Shown here piece by piece: positions 1 through 9,633 of a stretch of DNA of 64,000 nt (position 1 is the stretch's first letter; each line of letters opens with the position of its first letter). A program made the position numbers and the translations under genes. This DNA is from Lysinibacillus cavernae (GTDB lineage Bacteria > Bacillota > Bacilli > Bacillales_A > Planococcaceae). The DNA is taken from assembly GCF_009724685.1 (NCBI RefSeq), contig NZ_WMEF01000003.1:496001-560000 (forward strand). The letters are read 5' to 3'. The notes below the pieces were generated by a model. It saw only the letters and a program-made list of their open reading frames with translations, was not told where the DNA came from and did no database searches.

Positions 1-74
1 CTACTGGCAATTTTATCTCGTAAATAGCCGAAACCAATCTCTTTTCCAACAATTTTCGAATCAAATGGTAACAA
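1..74 (-). CDS. N-terminus of an unidentified protein, cut by the window edge
   Basis: An open frame runs off the left edge, with a TTG start at 74 placed 8 bases after a strong GGAGGAG ribosome binding site (83-89). The ATG nearby meets a stop after six codons, so TTG is the only start that fits. About 24 residues are visible, with a V-G-K-E-I-G stretch vaguely like the start of MaoC-type hydratases; this is too little for a call. It follows the alpha/beta hydrolase gene on the same strand and may be the last member of that operon. Confidence 0.4.
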   Translation of the reverse strand, partial: MLPFDSKIVGKEIGFGYLRDKIAS

Positions 75-206
75 TTTGCATTCTCCTCCTTTCACTCCAT
101 AAAAGTCTAACCTAAAATGTGGAATTACAAACTAGAACTAAGAATGATCCATATAAAAAATCCCGAAACCTTGATTTAACAAAGCTTCGAGACTTTCGTA
201 AGTTTT

Positions 207-1160
207 TTATAAAGGAACTGATATATTTCGATTTAATACATATTTAGCTGCTTCTACATATTCTGTGGTAGCTCTTTGACTTACTAGGGCTGCTGGAACA
301 ATACTTTCAAAGCCATGATAGCATCCAGGGTACAAATGAAATTCGACATCTACACCAGCCTGACATAGCTTCGTCACATATTGTAACGTCTCATCACGGA
401 ATGGATCAAGTTGACCAACGCATGTATACGTAAATGGTAAACCTGATAGGTCATCTGCTCTAGCTGCGGCAGCATATTGAGAAACATTGTCGCTACCGTT
501 TTCTCCATTCAAATACATTTCCCAGCCCTTTTGATTGAGAGCATGATTCCAAATCATATGTCCTGTAATTTCTAATGAAGATGCCGTATTATTTCGATCA
601 TCTATCATTGGATATAAGGGCATTTGGAAGCTAATCTTTGGATAATCGCGATCACGAGCGAGTAATGCGAGAGCAGCTGTTAGCCCCCCACCAGCACTTG
701 CCCCAGCGATACCTAAACGCTGCCGATCAATCCCTAGTTCGTCAGCATGGTCTGATACCCACTTTAACGCTGCATAACAGTCTTCAAGTGGTGCCGGATA
801 AGGATGTTCAGGTGCAAGTCTGTAATCTACAGATACAACAACACACTTCGCTTCATTGACAAAGCGCTGACAAAGTAAATCATCACCTTCTGGAGCACCT
901 AAGACATAGCCGCCGCCATGAATCCATAGCAGTCCTGGATAAATCTCATTTTGCTCTTTTGGCTTATAAAGTCTAATACGTAGGGAATCGTTGTCAGTAG
1001 GCCCTTGTATCATTTTATCCTCAACTGAGATATGCTCATCTATTGATGCTGGTACGGCAACGGCCGCCATCCCTTCTCTTGTAGCTTGCACATTGTCTAA
1101 ATCTAAAGGCGGGAAAAAAGCTAACGTTTCTTTTAGTTCTGGGTCAATACGATGTTCCAT
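207..1160 (-). CDS. Alpha/beta hydrolase, hormone-sensitive-lipase type esterase
   Basis: 317 residues, the usual length for the HSL/acetyl-esterase family. The HGGG oxyanion motif is at residues 81-84, the nucleophile elbow G-A-S-A-G at about 153-157 (Ser155), a catalytic Asp in the DPFRDE segment near 250, and the catalytic His in YHGF near 285. There is no signal peptide, so the enzyme is cytosolic. It lies 31 bases after the SDR gene and downstream of the Baeyer-Villiger monooxygenase. In such operons the hydrolase opens the ester or lactone made by the monooxygenase; that role is inferred from context and the real substrate is unknown. Confidence 0.88.
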   Translation of the reverse strand: MEHRIDPELKETLAFFPPLDLDNVQATREGMAAVAVPASIDEHISVEDKMIQGPTDNDSLRIRLYKPKEQNEIYPGLLWIHGGGYVLGAPEGDDLLCQRFVNEAKCVVVSVDYRLAPEHPYPAPLEDCYAALKWVSDHADELGIDRQRLGIAGASAGGGLTAALALLARDRDYPKISFQMPLYPMIDDRNNTASSLEITGHMIWNHALNQKGWEMYLNGENGSDNVSQYAAAARADDLSGLPFTYTCVGQLDPFRDETLQYVTKLCQAGVDVEFHLYPGCYHGFESIVPAALVSQRATTEYVEAAKYVLNRNISVPL

Positions 1161-1191
1161 AAAATCTCTTCCTCTCTTATTTAAATGATCT

Positions 1192-1923
1192 TTACGATGT
1201 TAAACCTCCATCAATTGTTACGACAGCACCATTAACATAAGAAGATTCTCGCGCTATTAAGAAAGCGATTACATTTGCAATTTCAGTAGCATCTGCTAAT
1301 CTTCTTAGTGGTCCATTTTCCTCTGGACTGGACTCTAATCCCTTTGTCATATTGGTCATTACTCCACCTGGACAAATAGCATTTACTCGTATACCGCTAG
1401 GACCATATTCAATCGCGGCCGTTTTAGTTAGACCAATAACACCATGCTTACTAGCCGCATAGCCCCCTAAATATGGTTGTCCTTGTATACCAGCCGCTGA
1501 AGAAGTATTCACAATGACACCTGAATGTTGTTGCTCCATTTCTTTTAACACATACTTTAAGCCCAAAAATGCCCCTTTAAGATTAACCGAGATTACTCTA
1601 TCGAACGTCTCCTCATCTAAATCTCCTAGTAATGATGGTGGGCTTAACACACCTGCATTATTGATGAAAGCATCAATTTTACCAAATGTTTCTTTTGCTG
1701 CCTTCACATACTTCCTTACATCTTGGCTTTTAGAAACATCTGCATGGACAAAAATGGCCTGTTGTTGATGCTCCTTTACGGCCTTTAGAGTGTCTTGTCC
1801 ATTTTTTTCATCAAAATCTACTAATACTAATGCCTTGTCCATTGTTGCAAGAAGTTTAGCAGTCTCTCTACCAATACCGTTACCTGCACCTGTGATAATC
1901 ACCACTTGTCGTTCCATTCTCAT
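1192..1923 (-). CDS. Short-chain dehydrogenase/reductase
   Basis: 243 residues, a classical SDR. The cofactor motif TGAGNGIG is near residues 11-18, NNAG near 88-91, and the Ser...YxxxK active site is in TSSAAG and YAASK at about 138-158. A C-terminal VNGAVVTIDGG segment is typical of the FabG-like group. The start at 1923 is 5 bases after GAGGAG; a second ATG two codons later is possible. It lies between the monooxygenase and esterase genes, 20 bases from the former. In ketone pathways an SDR oxidises the alcohol to the ketone that the monooxygenase uses. Substrate and NAD/NADP preference cannot be read here. Confidence 0.9.
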   Translation of the reverse strand: MRMERQVVIITGAGNGIGRETAKLLATMDKALVLVDFDEKNGQDTLKAVKEHQQQAIFVHADVSKSQDVRKYVKAAKETFGKIDAFINNAGVLSPPSLLGDLDEETFDRVISVNLKGAFLGLKYVLKEMEQQHSGVIVNTSSAAGIQGQPYLGGYAASKHGVIGLTKTAAIEYGPSGIRVNAICPGGVMTNMTKGLESSPEENGPLRRLADATEIANVIAFLIARESSYVNGAVVTIDGGLTS

Positions 1924-1943
1924 ATATGCTCCTCTCTCTTAAA

Positions 1944-3569
1944 CTATGATATTGATTTTAGTTTCATTAACTTAAAGCCTTCATAATTGTTTTGAGCAAC
2001 TTCATTACAGCGCTTTGTGTAGTAATCAAATCCACCCAGATAAATTAAGAAGCTACGAGGTTTTCCAGCAATATTTGCTCCCGTATACCATGAATCACCT
2101 TTGACATACAATGTTCCGTTTGCAATCTCTCGACAATGCTTGCTCCACGCTTCCTCTGCTTCTATTTTTGTTTCCATAACATCAATGTCATGCTTACGCA
2201 AATAGTCGATGCATTGTGCAATCCATTCTACATGCTGCTCAATAGCAATTGGCATATTCACCAGAACAGATGGGCTTTCTGGACCTGTAATCATAAATAA
2301 ATTTGGAAAACCTGCCGTTGTTAGTCCGAGATAGGTTTGAACAGATGCGCCATCTTCCCATTTATCCTTTAATGTCACGCCATCCTTCCCCTGAATATCA
2401 ATTTTAAACAATGGGCCCGTCATGCCATCATAGCCAGTCGCAAATATGATGATATCTAAATCGAAATGTTTATCGATTGTCTGAATACCTGTTTCTGTTA
2501 TTTTTTTGATTGGTGATTCTTTAACATCGACTAATAAAACATTCTCTCTGTTATATGTTTCAAAATAATCGCTATCTAAAACCTGTCTTTTCGTGCCATA
2601 CATATACGTTGGACATAGCTTTTCTGCTATAGCTGGGTTTTTCACAATTTGTTTTATTTTGGAGCGGATAAATTCTGCCGCTTGTTCATTCGATTGTTCA
2701 TTCGTTAATAAATCATGATACGTGGTCGAGAAGGCAAAACCACCTTGTGTCCAAGCATTTTCAAAAACCTCTTGTCTTGTAACATCACTATCTTCCATGG
2801 CGGATTGATGATTTTGTGCAAAGGGTGTCCCCGAAACAGAGTTTCGCATTGCTTGCTTTAGCATTTCGAAATTTTGCTTCGTTTCTTTTATAAAGCCATC
2901 ATCATATGGATGATTACGTGCGGGAATGGTATACTGGGGCGTTCGTTGAAATACAGTTAAATGTTTTGCTACTTTCGCAATCACAGGTATGGCTTGAATG
3001 CCACTGGAGCCAGTTCCAATGATCCCCACTCGTTTCCCCGTAAAATCAACTTGCTCATGTGGCCAATGCCCAGTATGATACCATTTTCCATTAAACTGTT
3101 GTAACCCTTCAATCTTAGGAATATTGGCAGCAGAAAGACAGCCTATTCCTGTAATAAAATACTTTGCTAGAACTTGCTGTCCATCGTTTAGATCAATGAG
3201 CCATTTATTCAGTTCCTCATCAAAATGAGCAGCATTGACACGTGTGTTAAATTGGATATCCTCTCGCAATTGAAAACGATCTGCCACATAATTTAAATAC
3301 TGTAAGATTTCTTTTTGTTCAGGAAATCTAGATGTCCATGTCCATTCTTCATATAATTCTTTTGAGAAAGTATAATTGTAATAGATACTTTCAATATCGC
3401 ATCTAGCACCAGGATAACGATTCCAATACCAAACACCGCCTACACCATCTCCAGCCTCGTATACAACGGTGGAAAAACCCTTACTCCTCAACTGATGTAG
3501 CATATACAAGCCTGCAAACCCAGCGCCTAGGACAACTGCATCTACCTCTTTAATTGTTTGACTACTCAT
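1944..3569 (-). CDS. Baeyer-Villiger flavin monooxygenase
   Basis: 541 residues from the ATG at 3569, which follows an AAGGGGGAA ribosome binding site by 6 bases; a frame opening at 3608 is less likely. The FAD-binding motif GxGxxG is at residues 15-20. The diagnostic Baeyer-Villiger fingerprint F-x-G-x3-H-x3-W-P is intact (F-N-G-K-W-Y-H-T-G-H-W-P, near 160) and a second NADPH-binding GTGSSG follows near 182. Length and motifs match cyclohexanone/phenylacetone-type type I BVMOs, which use NADPH and O2 to turn ketones into esters or lactones. First gene of the BVMO-SDR-esterase operon; substrate unknown. Confidence 0.92.
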   Translation of the reverse strand: MSSQTIKEVDAVVLGAGFAGLYMLHQLRSKGFSTVVYEAGDGVGGVWYWNRYPGARCDIESIYYNYTFSKELYEEWTWTSRFPEQKEILQYLNYVADRFQLREDIQFNTRVNAAHFDEELNKWLIDLNDGQQVLAKYFITGIGCLSAANIPKIEGLQQFNGKWYHTGHWPHEQVDFTGKRVGIIGTGSSGIQAIPVIAKVAKHLTVFQRTPQYTIPARNHPYDDGFIKETKQNFEMLKQAMRNSVSGTPFAQNHQSAMEDSDVTRQEVFENAWTQGGFAFSTTYHDLLTNEQSNEQAAEFIRSKIKQIVKNPAIAEKLCPTYMYGTKRQVLDSDYFETYNRENVLLVDVKESPIKKITETGIQTIDKHFDLDIIIFATGYDGMTGPLFKIDIQGKDGVTLKDKWEDGASVQTYLGLTTAGFPNLFMITGPESPSVLVNMPIAIEQHVEWIAQCIDYLRKHDIDVMETKIEAEEAWSKHCREIANGTLYVKGDSWYTGANIAGKPRSFLIYLGGFDYYTKRCNEVAQNNYEGFKLMKLKSIS

Positions 3570-3613
3570 CCGCTGTTCCCCCTTATCCCAGTAATTTACC
3601 AAATTCAAATGTA

Positions 3614-3682
3614 AGAAAATATTGGATTTCCTTAACTTAAATGCTACAACTTACAGAAAATATTGAATATTCCTTATTTTAA
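3614..3682. repeat. Two imperfect direct repeats in the divergent promoter region
   Basis: Two copies of about 28 bases, each starting AGAAAATATTG and continuing with CCTTA then TTTAA or CTTAA, begin at 3614 and 3655. The offset of 41 bases is close to four helical turns. They fill the gap between the monooxygenase operon and the divergent LuxR-type regulator, so they are good candidates for that regulator's binding sites (inference). Confidence 0.5.
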
Positions 3683-3714
3683 GCGTAGTATATACTTAAA
3701 AAAGGGGATAGGTC

Positions 3715-4410
3715 ATGTCCAATCTTTATACCATTCAAAAACGTTTCGACACGGTACAAAATTATGCCAATCATGAAGAGTTGTTGATCCACATTTTGCA
3801 GGTATATTTAGATTCTTTTCCTATCAAGGATGCCTATTTATTGAGGTATTCTCCAATAGGTTTTGTAGCTGAAGGAATTATTTTTTTAAATGAATCTGGT
3901 GGTAGTCATATCGGTGAAATTCGTGAGGAGATCCGTAGTTTCCCTATTATTTATTCTGCTATTGTCGATAAAAAAGCTAAGTTTTGCACAGGGATGGATT
4001 ATTTAAAAAATATTAGTATTAAGTATTCTATTCCCTCCCAAAATAATTCATTTTTAATCGTTCCCATTTTCATAGGTCAATATGTTTTTGGTTATATTTG
4101 TAGTACTCAATTGGAAGAGGAAATCGATATAAGCGAAAAGCTTTTAGGTGACTTGACGACCTTTGGAAACGTCATTGGTCAGCTTATCATTCAAGCAAGA
4201 AGCTGTAAAAAAGAGGGCTTACTTAGCAAACGTGAGCTAGAGGTGATGCGACAGGTAGCGCTAGGAGAAAGCACGAAGGAAATTGCAGGTTTTATGAATT
4301 TAAGTGAATTAACCATTACTCAATATGTCAAATCAGCTATTAAAAAATTGCATGCCAAAAATCGCTCCCATGCTATTAGCATTTTATATCAAGAGGGAAT
4401 CATTCAATAA
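3715..4410 (+). CDS. LuxR-family transcriptional regulator
   Basis: 231 residues. The first 160 form an alpha/beta sensor-like region (GAF-like, no clear signature). Residues about 168-228 form a LuxR/GerE helix-turn-helix, with L-S-K-R-E-L-E-V-M and S-T-K-E-I-A landmarks and the recognition helix in LTITQYVKSAIKKL. It has no receiver aspartate pattern, so it is probably an autonomous one-component activator. It is transcribed divergently from the monooxygenase operon with 145 bases between, and is the likely local regulator (inference). The ribosome binding site GGGGATAGG precedes the ATG. Confidence 0.85.
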   Translation: MSNLYTIQKRFDTVQNYANHEELLIHILQVYLDSFPIKDAYLLRYSPIGFVAEGIIFLNESGGSHIGEIREEIRSFPIIYSAIVDKKAKFCTGMDYLKNISIKYSIPSQNNSFLIVPIFIGQYVFGYICSTQLEEEIDISEKLLGDLTTFGNVIGQLIIQARSCKKEGLLSKRELEVMRQVALGESTKEIAGFMNLSELTITQYVKSAIKKLHAKNRSHAISILYQEGIIQ

Positions 4411-4440
4411 AAATAAGGGGAGCACTCTTCTCTACTCCCC
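4411..4440. terminator. Hairpin after the LuxR-type gene
   Basis: GGGGAG (4417-4422) pairs with CTCCCC (4435-4440). No T-run follows on the plus strand, but the minus strand continues TTATTTTTA, so it may act mostly leftward or in both directions. Confidence 0.45.
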
Positions 4441-4450
4441 TAGCTTTCTA

Positions 4451-4645
4451 GCTGAACGCATCTATCGCATAATACAGCATCCCTTCGAAATCCTCTAATG
4501 ACTTAGCTAGTTTGTTATTAGTTCAAGATTCGGATAGACGCGATATTGTCAGGATAAACAGCAGCTAATTCAATCGTCTAGAAAGCGTTTTTTAATAAGG
4601 CAGAAGCCACTTCAAATGCCCTTTTAAAATACGGTAACGTTCTAG
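4451..4645 (-). pseudogene. Possible decayed coding remnant
   Basis: Read on the minus strand, two adjacent protein-like stretches occur in different frames: one containing A-F-E-V-A-S-A-L-L-K and Y-P-D-N-I-A-S, interrupted by a stop, and another ending L-E-D-F-E-G-M-L-Y-Y before a TAG. The amino-acid texture is that of a real gene broken by a frameshift and stops. I do not recognise the parent family. Low confidence; it could be chance. Confidence 0.28.
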
Positions 4646-4649
4646 CTGG

Positions 4650-5111
4650 TTATGCCCAGTACGACTTCATTAAATCTGTTGACCATGCTGGCTGTTTAAC
4701 ATCGCTTTTTGGTAAAAACTCGTTCATAACAGGCTTAATGTCTATAATGGGTGTCCCATCGATGGCATCCAACCCTTTTACGATTAAAGTTCGATGTTTT
4801 ACCTCTAACAATTCTACAATCGTGTTTCCTAATTTATTTGGTCTATTTTTACCTCTTTGTGCAAAAATACCTACCTCTGGATAGTCCTTATTATTTCTAG
4901 GATGTCTTGCTTCATATTGGATTTGAGCGTCTGAAACTTTATCAAAATAAAAAATAATTTCTAAATGAGAAAAATCTTCTATTCCTTTTAAGGACGCTTC
5001 ATGCATATAGTCAGTGAGTTCAATTGTTGATAAAATCTCTCCCCAATTATCATCTTTTATCACGTTCCGGCTGTTGCTAACTGTAGCGATGGGGTGAATC
5101 ATATATTGCAT
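4650..5111 (-). CDS. trmO: tRNA (N6-threonylcarbamoyladenosine37-N6)-methyltransferase TrmO family
   Basis: 153 residues from the ATG at 5111, 9 bases after AAGGAGG; the ATG at 5120 sits directly on the ribosome binding site and is rejected. The family is UPF0066/YaeB/TrmO, recognised from the N-terminal P-I-A-T-V, the F-S-H-L-E-I-I-F segment and the core A-Q-R-G-K-N-R-P-N-K-L-G, which corresponds to the conserved R-x-x-x-R-P-N-x-(I/L)-G motif. Members use S-adenosylmethionine to methylate t6A37 in tRNA-Thr; short Firmicute forms like this lack the C-terminal domain. Probably a single gene. Confidence 0.85.
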   Translation of the reverse strand: MQYMIHPIATVSNSRNVIKDDNWGEILSTIELTDYMHEASLKGIEDFSHLEIIFYFDKVSDAQIQYEARHPRNNKDYPEVGIFAQRGKNRPNKLGNTIVELLEVKHRTLIVKGLDAIDGTPIIDIKPVMNEFLPKSDVKQPAWSTDLMKSYWA

Positions 5112-5176
5112 TCCTGCCATCCTCCTTCTTTTCCAATTGTCAATTCAATCTTAAATACCATTATATACTAATATGC

Positions 5177-5206
5177 AAAAAAAAAGATGATTAACCAAGT
5201 TAATCA
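5177..5206 (-). terminator. Intrinsic terminator of the germination operon
   Basis: On the minus strand, GATTAAC-ttg-GTTAATC is followed by ATCTTTTTTTTT. The stem overlaps the stop codon of the gerC-type gene. Confidence 0.8.
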
Positions 5207-6390
5207 CCTGACGTTCCATAATCCTTGATAGTTACATCAACTTCACATGTAATCGGAACCTCACTAAATGTTTGATCCCAATCTTTTTTTATTTTTTGCC
5301 ATACTTTTGGATAGTGAATTCTTAATTTAGTGCCAAAGCCCGAAACATCCGTTTGAAATTCATGTTGAGTTTTTTCTAATGTATTTTTTACTAACCGTTC
5401 AATTTCTTTTTCAAACACTTTCTCTGCTTTTTTTAAAAAACGATTGTCAGATGCTTTATCTAATAGGACCCAATGTTCAGCAATCCTTCCTTCCGATTGA
5501 ATTTTTACGGTAAAAGATATTTGATCTCCATCTACATGTGGAACAATTTTACTTTTCATCGAAATGATTTCATATACAATAGGTGATCCTGACTGCTCAT
5601 CAAAACCTTTGACTAGACCACCTTTTCCATCGCCTGTTATCCATGCATTTCCTTCTAAGTCGCCTTCATTTAAAAACCCTCGTAACTTTTTGGTTTTACC
5701 ATCAATTACAGCTGCTCCTGCAAACTTTACTTCCCCATCCTCAGCTGTCACATTTTGCAATAAAAAACTTGAGTTTGAATACAGCTTTCCTTCTAACTTG
5801 GCAATGGTCATCGGGGGTAAAATTTTAGTAGTCCTTTCATGCCCCTCCATCATTTCTACTAATTGAAAAGCTGGGATTTTTGTTGGTTCATTTGTTTCAA
5901 GTGCCTGACTTGCTCGATTTTGAGCAATGAGGAGAAGTCCACTCGGTCGTATTTCCAATTCCCTTAGAAAAAAATCTAACGATTGTTTTAAATTGATGGT
6001 ACTGGCTAGTTCTTCTCCAATAATAATCACTTTGGAATGTTCGGCAAAGGAACGTTTATCAATCTTTAAAAGCATATTTCGTAAAGTTGGCAATACAGCA
6101 TCACTTGTTTCAGATACATTTTTATAAGCTTTTTCTGGTAAAGATCCTTCCTTCGTTCCAGAAACAGTTGTCTCTGAAGTAATAAGTTGATTGGTAATCG
6201 TAAGTAGATCCCTGTTTGCATATCTAGCATCTTGTTGCTCTTCAGAAGACACATCACCTGTTTCTAAATCCAATGATGTACCTACAATGAGACCTAAATC
6301 TTCAATCTCTTTACTACTCCAGCATCCAGTAAGAGGTAAGGATACAAGAATTAGTAGAAAAAATCGTACATACCGATGTTTTCGCTTCAT
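5200..6390 (-). CDS. gerC: Spore germination receptor lipoprotein subunit (GerAC/GerBC family)
   Basis: 396 residues. A lipoprotein signal runs to L-P-L-T-G-C with the lipidated Cys near residue 23, followed by W-S-S-K-E-I-E-D-L-G, the typical beginning of GerC subunits. The rest is the Ger(x)C domain. Third gene of a gerA-gerB-gerC operon; its start overlaps the gerB stop by 4 bases. C subunits sit on the outer face of the spore inner membrane and work with the A and B subunits in sensing nutrients. The germinant cannot be told from sequence. Confidence 0.93.
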   Translation of the reverse strand: MKRKHRYVRFFLLILVSLPLTGCWSSKEIEDLGLIVGTSLDLETGDVSSEEQQDARYANRDLLTITNQLITSETTVSGTKEGSLPEKAYKNVSETSDAVLPTLRNMLLKIDKRSFAEHSKVIIIGEELASTINLKQSLDFFLRELEIRPSGLLLIAQNRASQALETNEPTKIPAFQLVEMMEGHERTTKILPPMTIAKLEGKLYSNSSFLLQNVTAEDGEVKFAGAAVIDGKTKKLRGFLNEGDLEGNAWITGDGKGGLVKGFDEQSGSPIVYEIISMKSKIVPHVDGDQISFTVKIQSEGRIAEHWVLLDKASDNRFLKKAEKVFEKEIERLVKNTLEKTQHEFQTDVSGFGTKLRIHYPKVWQKIKKDWDQTFSEVPITCEVDVTIKDYGTSGD

Positions 6391-7484
6391 GTTTTATCTC
6401 CCTTCAGCTTTGATATAAGTAGCAAGGCGACAGGTATAACACCGAATAAAATTAATGCTGCATGGCCAATCTTATCTCCAAATTTAAAAAGGTCATTAAC
6501 ATTTTTGGGCGTCATCGCAATAATGTAAATAATGGGTAACAAACCGTATAAGAACGGATGTATACTTTTCTTAAAAAGTTGAGCTAATCCTAGAACAGCT
6601 GCATAATAAGTAATCGTAAAAGTAGCAAATATTTGCATAATCCAGATAACAAGTAAAAATGACTCAAAGCGCTCAAAGATTAATCCAGGAATTTCAAAAC
6701 TTCGCATCAGTTCGATCGTTGGCCATGTCCTTGTCATTACCCCTTCGATTGATAGTGCACCGATCACCATAACAACTGTGATGACATAAAAAAGTAAAGG
6801 GATCGTTATGCCCACTAGCACAACTTTTACGGCTTTTGATTTATCTGATGGGTACATAAATGCCACGAGGAGAAGCATAATTTCTGGACCTAAAAATGCC
6901 AATGTTGCTGTTTTTATTCCCTTTAACATGGGCATTACTCCTAATCCTAATACCGGTCGAAGATTATCAATTTCAAAAATTCCTAGGCTTAAAAAAGCAA
7001 CTAACAAAAAAATGACAAAAGTAATCGGGAAGATGATTTCAAATAAACGAGCAATGGAATTGATTCCACCACTAATCAAGTAGAGTCCTACCCACAAAAA
7101 GGGGAGAATTATTGCCCATGTTGGGGTCCCTTCTAATAAAAAGAGAGAGGTTACTTCAGCCATAATACGAACTTCAAATGCGGAAATGGTAAAAAAATAG
7201 ACAATTACACACGCACTAATCAACCATCCTAACCATTTCCCTATGATTTCTTGATTATATTGATAAAATGTTTTGTCAGGAAATTGTTGACTTAGCTTGA
7301 CAATAATCACGCCCGCAATCATTGCAACGATTCCACCTAAAAAAACACTAATCCAAACATCTGGCGTTTTTACTTTTTCTACAGATGCACGAGGTAAGGT
7401 TAGAATCCCAGTTGCAAGAATATAGTTAATAATAATAACAACTGCTTGTGAAGTCGTTATTTTATCTTTTGAACTGCTGTTCAT
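6387..7484 (-). CDS. gerB: Spore germination receptor permease-like subunit (GerAB family)
   Basis: 365 residues with about ten hydrophobic segments, of the APC-superfamily spore germination permease type. It opens T-T-S-Q-A-V-V-I-I-I-N-Y, has GILTLPR near residue 25, and a W-P-T-I-E-L-M segment near 255; both are characteristic of GerB proteins. It is an integral protein of the spore inner membrane and the presumed ligand-binding subunit. Second gene of the operon, 21 bases after gerA and overlapping gerC. Confidence 0.93.
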   Translation of the reverse strand: MNSSSKDKITTSQAVVIIINYILATGILTLPRASVEKVKTPDVWISVFLGGIVAMIAGVIIVKLSQQFPDKTFYQYNQEIIGKWLGWLISACVIVYFFTISAFEVRIMAEVTSLFLLEGTPTWAIILPFLWVGLYLISGGINSIARLFEIIFPITFVIFLLVAFLSLGIFEIDNLRPVLGLGVMPMLKGIKTATLAFLGPEIMLLLVAFMYPSDKSKAVKVVLVGITIPLLFYVITVVMVIGALSIEGVMTRTWPTIELMRSFEIPGLIFERFESFLLVIWIMQIFATFTITYYAAVLGLAQLFKKSIHPFLYGLLPIIYIIAMTPKNVNDLFKFGDKIGHAALILFGVIPVALLLISKLKGDKT

Positions 7485-7505
7485 GACTGTTATTCCCCCT
7501 TCCTC

Positions 7506-9173
7506 TTAATCCCCTTTGCGGATAGTATCTTTTGGCTTTAACAATCGGGGACGATGTTTCATCATTTTTAACGGCATACGAACCATAAAATCTTTCCAAT
7601 CACCTGCACGATACGGAACGGTTGGACTAACATATGGTACTCCGAAGCTCTTTAGCTTCACTAAATGACTGCAAAGAAACAAGAAAAACAGGATGATGCC
7701 ATATAGGCCAAATAAAGCGGCCGAAAACATCGCTATAAATCGCAACATACGTAATGTGATGCCTGCATTATATTGAGGAATAGCGAAAGAAGAAATAGCC
7801 GTAAGTGCAACAACTATAACCATAATCGGACTAACAATTCCTGCCTGTACTGCTGCTTCTCCAATGACAAGTCCTCCAACAATCCCCATTGTCAGACCAA
7901 TAGGCTTAGGCAAGCGAAGTCCTGCTTCTCGTAATATTTCAATGGCAACCTCCATGATTAGAGCTTCAATTAATGCAGGGAAAGGTACCCCTTGCCTTGT
8001 CCCCATCATTGACAACGCTAGTTTAGTTGGGATTAACCCCTGATGAAAAGACACAAAAGCAATATACAAGGAGGGTCCAAACAAAGTAATACCTGCAGCT
8101 AAATAACGAAGCAGACGAATAAGTGAACTTGGTAACCAACGTTCATAATAATCTTCCGGCGATTGTAATAGCATGTTAAAGGTAACTGGCACAATTAAAG
8201 CAAAGGGGGTTCCATCTAATATAATAGCGACCCGTCCTTCCATTAAGGCTGCGATAACACGATCAGGACGCTCGGTACTCTGTACTTGTGTAAAAGGACT
8301 AAGATAATTGTCCTCAATCAATTGCTCGATATAACCTGATTCAGCTACATCATCTAAATTTATTTTTTCAATACGTTTTTTAACCTCTTGTACTAAATTC
8401 GGCTCAACGATTTCATCTATATAGGCGATTACTAGCTCTTTTTTAGAACGCTCGCCCACTTCCATTTGTATAATAGATAAATGCTGGTTTTCACCATGTT
8501 GCCTCAATAAAGAAGTATTCACACTTAATTTTTCTGTGAAACCAACTCTTGGCCCACGCACCAATGCTTCAGAAATAGGCTCCTCAAGATTGCGGGTCTT
8601 ACCATGTGCTGTACCAATGATAAATACACTTGTTATACCATCAACAATTAATACTGTTGCTCCTGTTAATACTCTCCCTACAGATTTCATTACATTCGAT
8701 TCTTCTCTTAAATCACTGACTGGTAGTACTTCATTTTTAATTAATTGCTGTAATTCATAACCTTTTATGATAGTGGGATTTTCTGTATGGCAATTCATTA
8801 ATGATGTCAAAATATGTTTGTCAATCAACTCTTTATCGCATAACCCTTTAAGAAAAACGATGGCCGCTCGATTGCCTGTATTCCCTATGTGAAATTCTCT
8901 AAAATGCACATCCCAGTTATGACCAATTTCTTTCCTCATTTGTGCAAGATCTACATTGTAGTTTCCTGTAAATTGCTCAAGCGTTTTTTGAATTGGCTTG
9001 TGCACCTTCTCACTTTGATTAGCTTGTTCTTTAATATCAATCTTGCCATTGTTCTTTTTTACAAGTAAAAAACCATTAAATAATTTGAAAATCAAAAATG
9101 GAATTAAAAATGCTAAAAAACCTTGCATAAAAACTTGCCAATGCGGCACGTAGGAAATCACCTTTTCCCACAT
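7506..9173 (-). CDS. gerA: Spore germination receptor subunit A (GerA family)
   Basis: 555 residues from the ATG at 9173, 6-7 bases after GAGGGTG; a GTG at 9182 overlaps that site and is unlikely. It has an N-terminal membrane segment (about 15-35), a cytosolic GerA N-domain (about 60-300) with R-N-L-E-E-P-I-S-E and R-G-P-R-V-G-F-T, then the membrane domain with a [12 protein letters not shown] motif. First gene of the gerA-gerB-gerC operon. Such operons are usually made in the forespore under SigG; I could not identify a SigG promoter by eye. Confidence 0.93.
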   Translation of the reverse strand: MWEKVISYVPHWQVFMQGFLAFLIPFLIFKLFNGFLLVKKNNGKIDIKEQANQSEKVHKPIQKTLEQFTGNYNVDLAQMRKEIGHNWDVHFREFHIGNTGNRAAIVFLKGLCDKELIDKHILTSLMNCHTENPTIIKGYELQQLIKNEVLPVSDLREESNVMKSVGRVLTGATVLIVDGITSVFIIGTAHGKTRNLEEPISEALVRGPRVGFTEKLSVNTSLLRQHGENQHLSIIQMEVGERSKKELVIAYIDEIVEPNLVQEVKKRIEKINLDDVAESGYIEQLIEDNYLSPFTQVQSTERPDRVIAALMEGRVAIILDGTPFALIVPVTFNMLLQSPEDYYERWLPSSLIRLLRYLAAGITLFGPSLYIAFVSFHQGLIPTKLALSMMGTRQGVPFPALIEALIMEVAIEILREAGLRLPKPIGLTMGIVGGLVIGEAAVQAGIVSPIMVIVVALTAISSFAIPQYNAGITLRMLRFIAMFSAALFGLYGIILFFLFLCSHLVKLKSFGVPYVSPTVPYRAGDWKDFMVRMPLKMMKHRPRLLKPKDTIRKGD

Positions 9174-9633
9174 TTTGATCACCCTCTTTAGTCAGACAAT
9201 CAGACAGAGTATTTCTACATGTTTTTATCATTATCTAAGCAACAGCATTTTAAACTTCTAATCATCAATATTCTTTCCAGAACAGGACACATGACCTTCA
9301 AAAATAAAAACCAGCCTCACATATTATTTTGAGTACTGGCGTTTATAAATTGATGCGGTATTGGATGAATTTACTTCCTTTCCTAAGTAGTTTTCACTAT
9401 CTATTCTTTTTTATATGGCTCTTGCTCAGAAATTGGTTTCGTGCGTCTCGCTTATCATTGCTTCCTATTATAGCTTTTAGTAGCCAACGCTAACATACAG
9501 TCGTCTTTAGCTGGAATCTCCATTTTCTTCAGCATCTCATTTAGTATTTTCCTCTTCAATGTTTATGCTAAATGCAATCTATGGAATAGGATATGGTATA
9601 CTAGCTACTATGAAAAATTAGAAGGTGGAATTT
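9174..9633. other. Intergenic region between the germination operon and the nucleoid-associated gene
   Basis: 460 bases. It must hold the divergent promoters. A short minus-strand frame around 9470-9550 gives a plausible 25-residue stretch containing M-E-I-P-A-K-D-D, but it has no strong ribosome binding site and may be decayed. No RNA gene was recognised. Confidence 0.4.
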
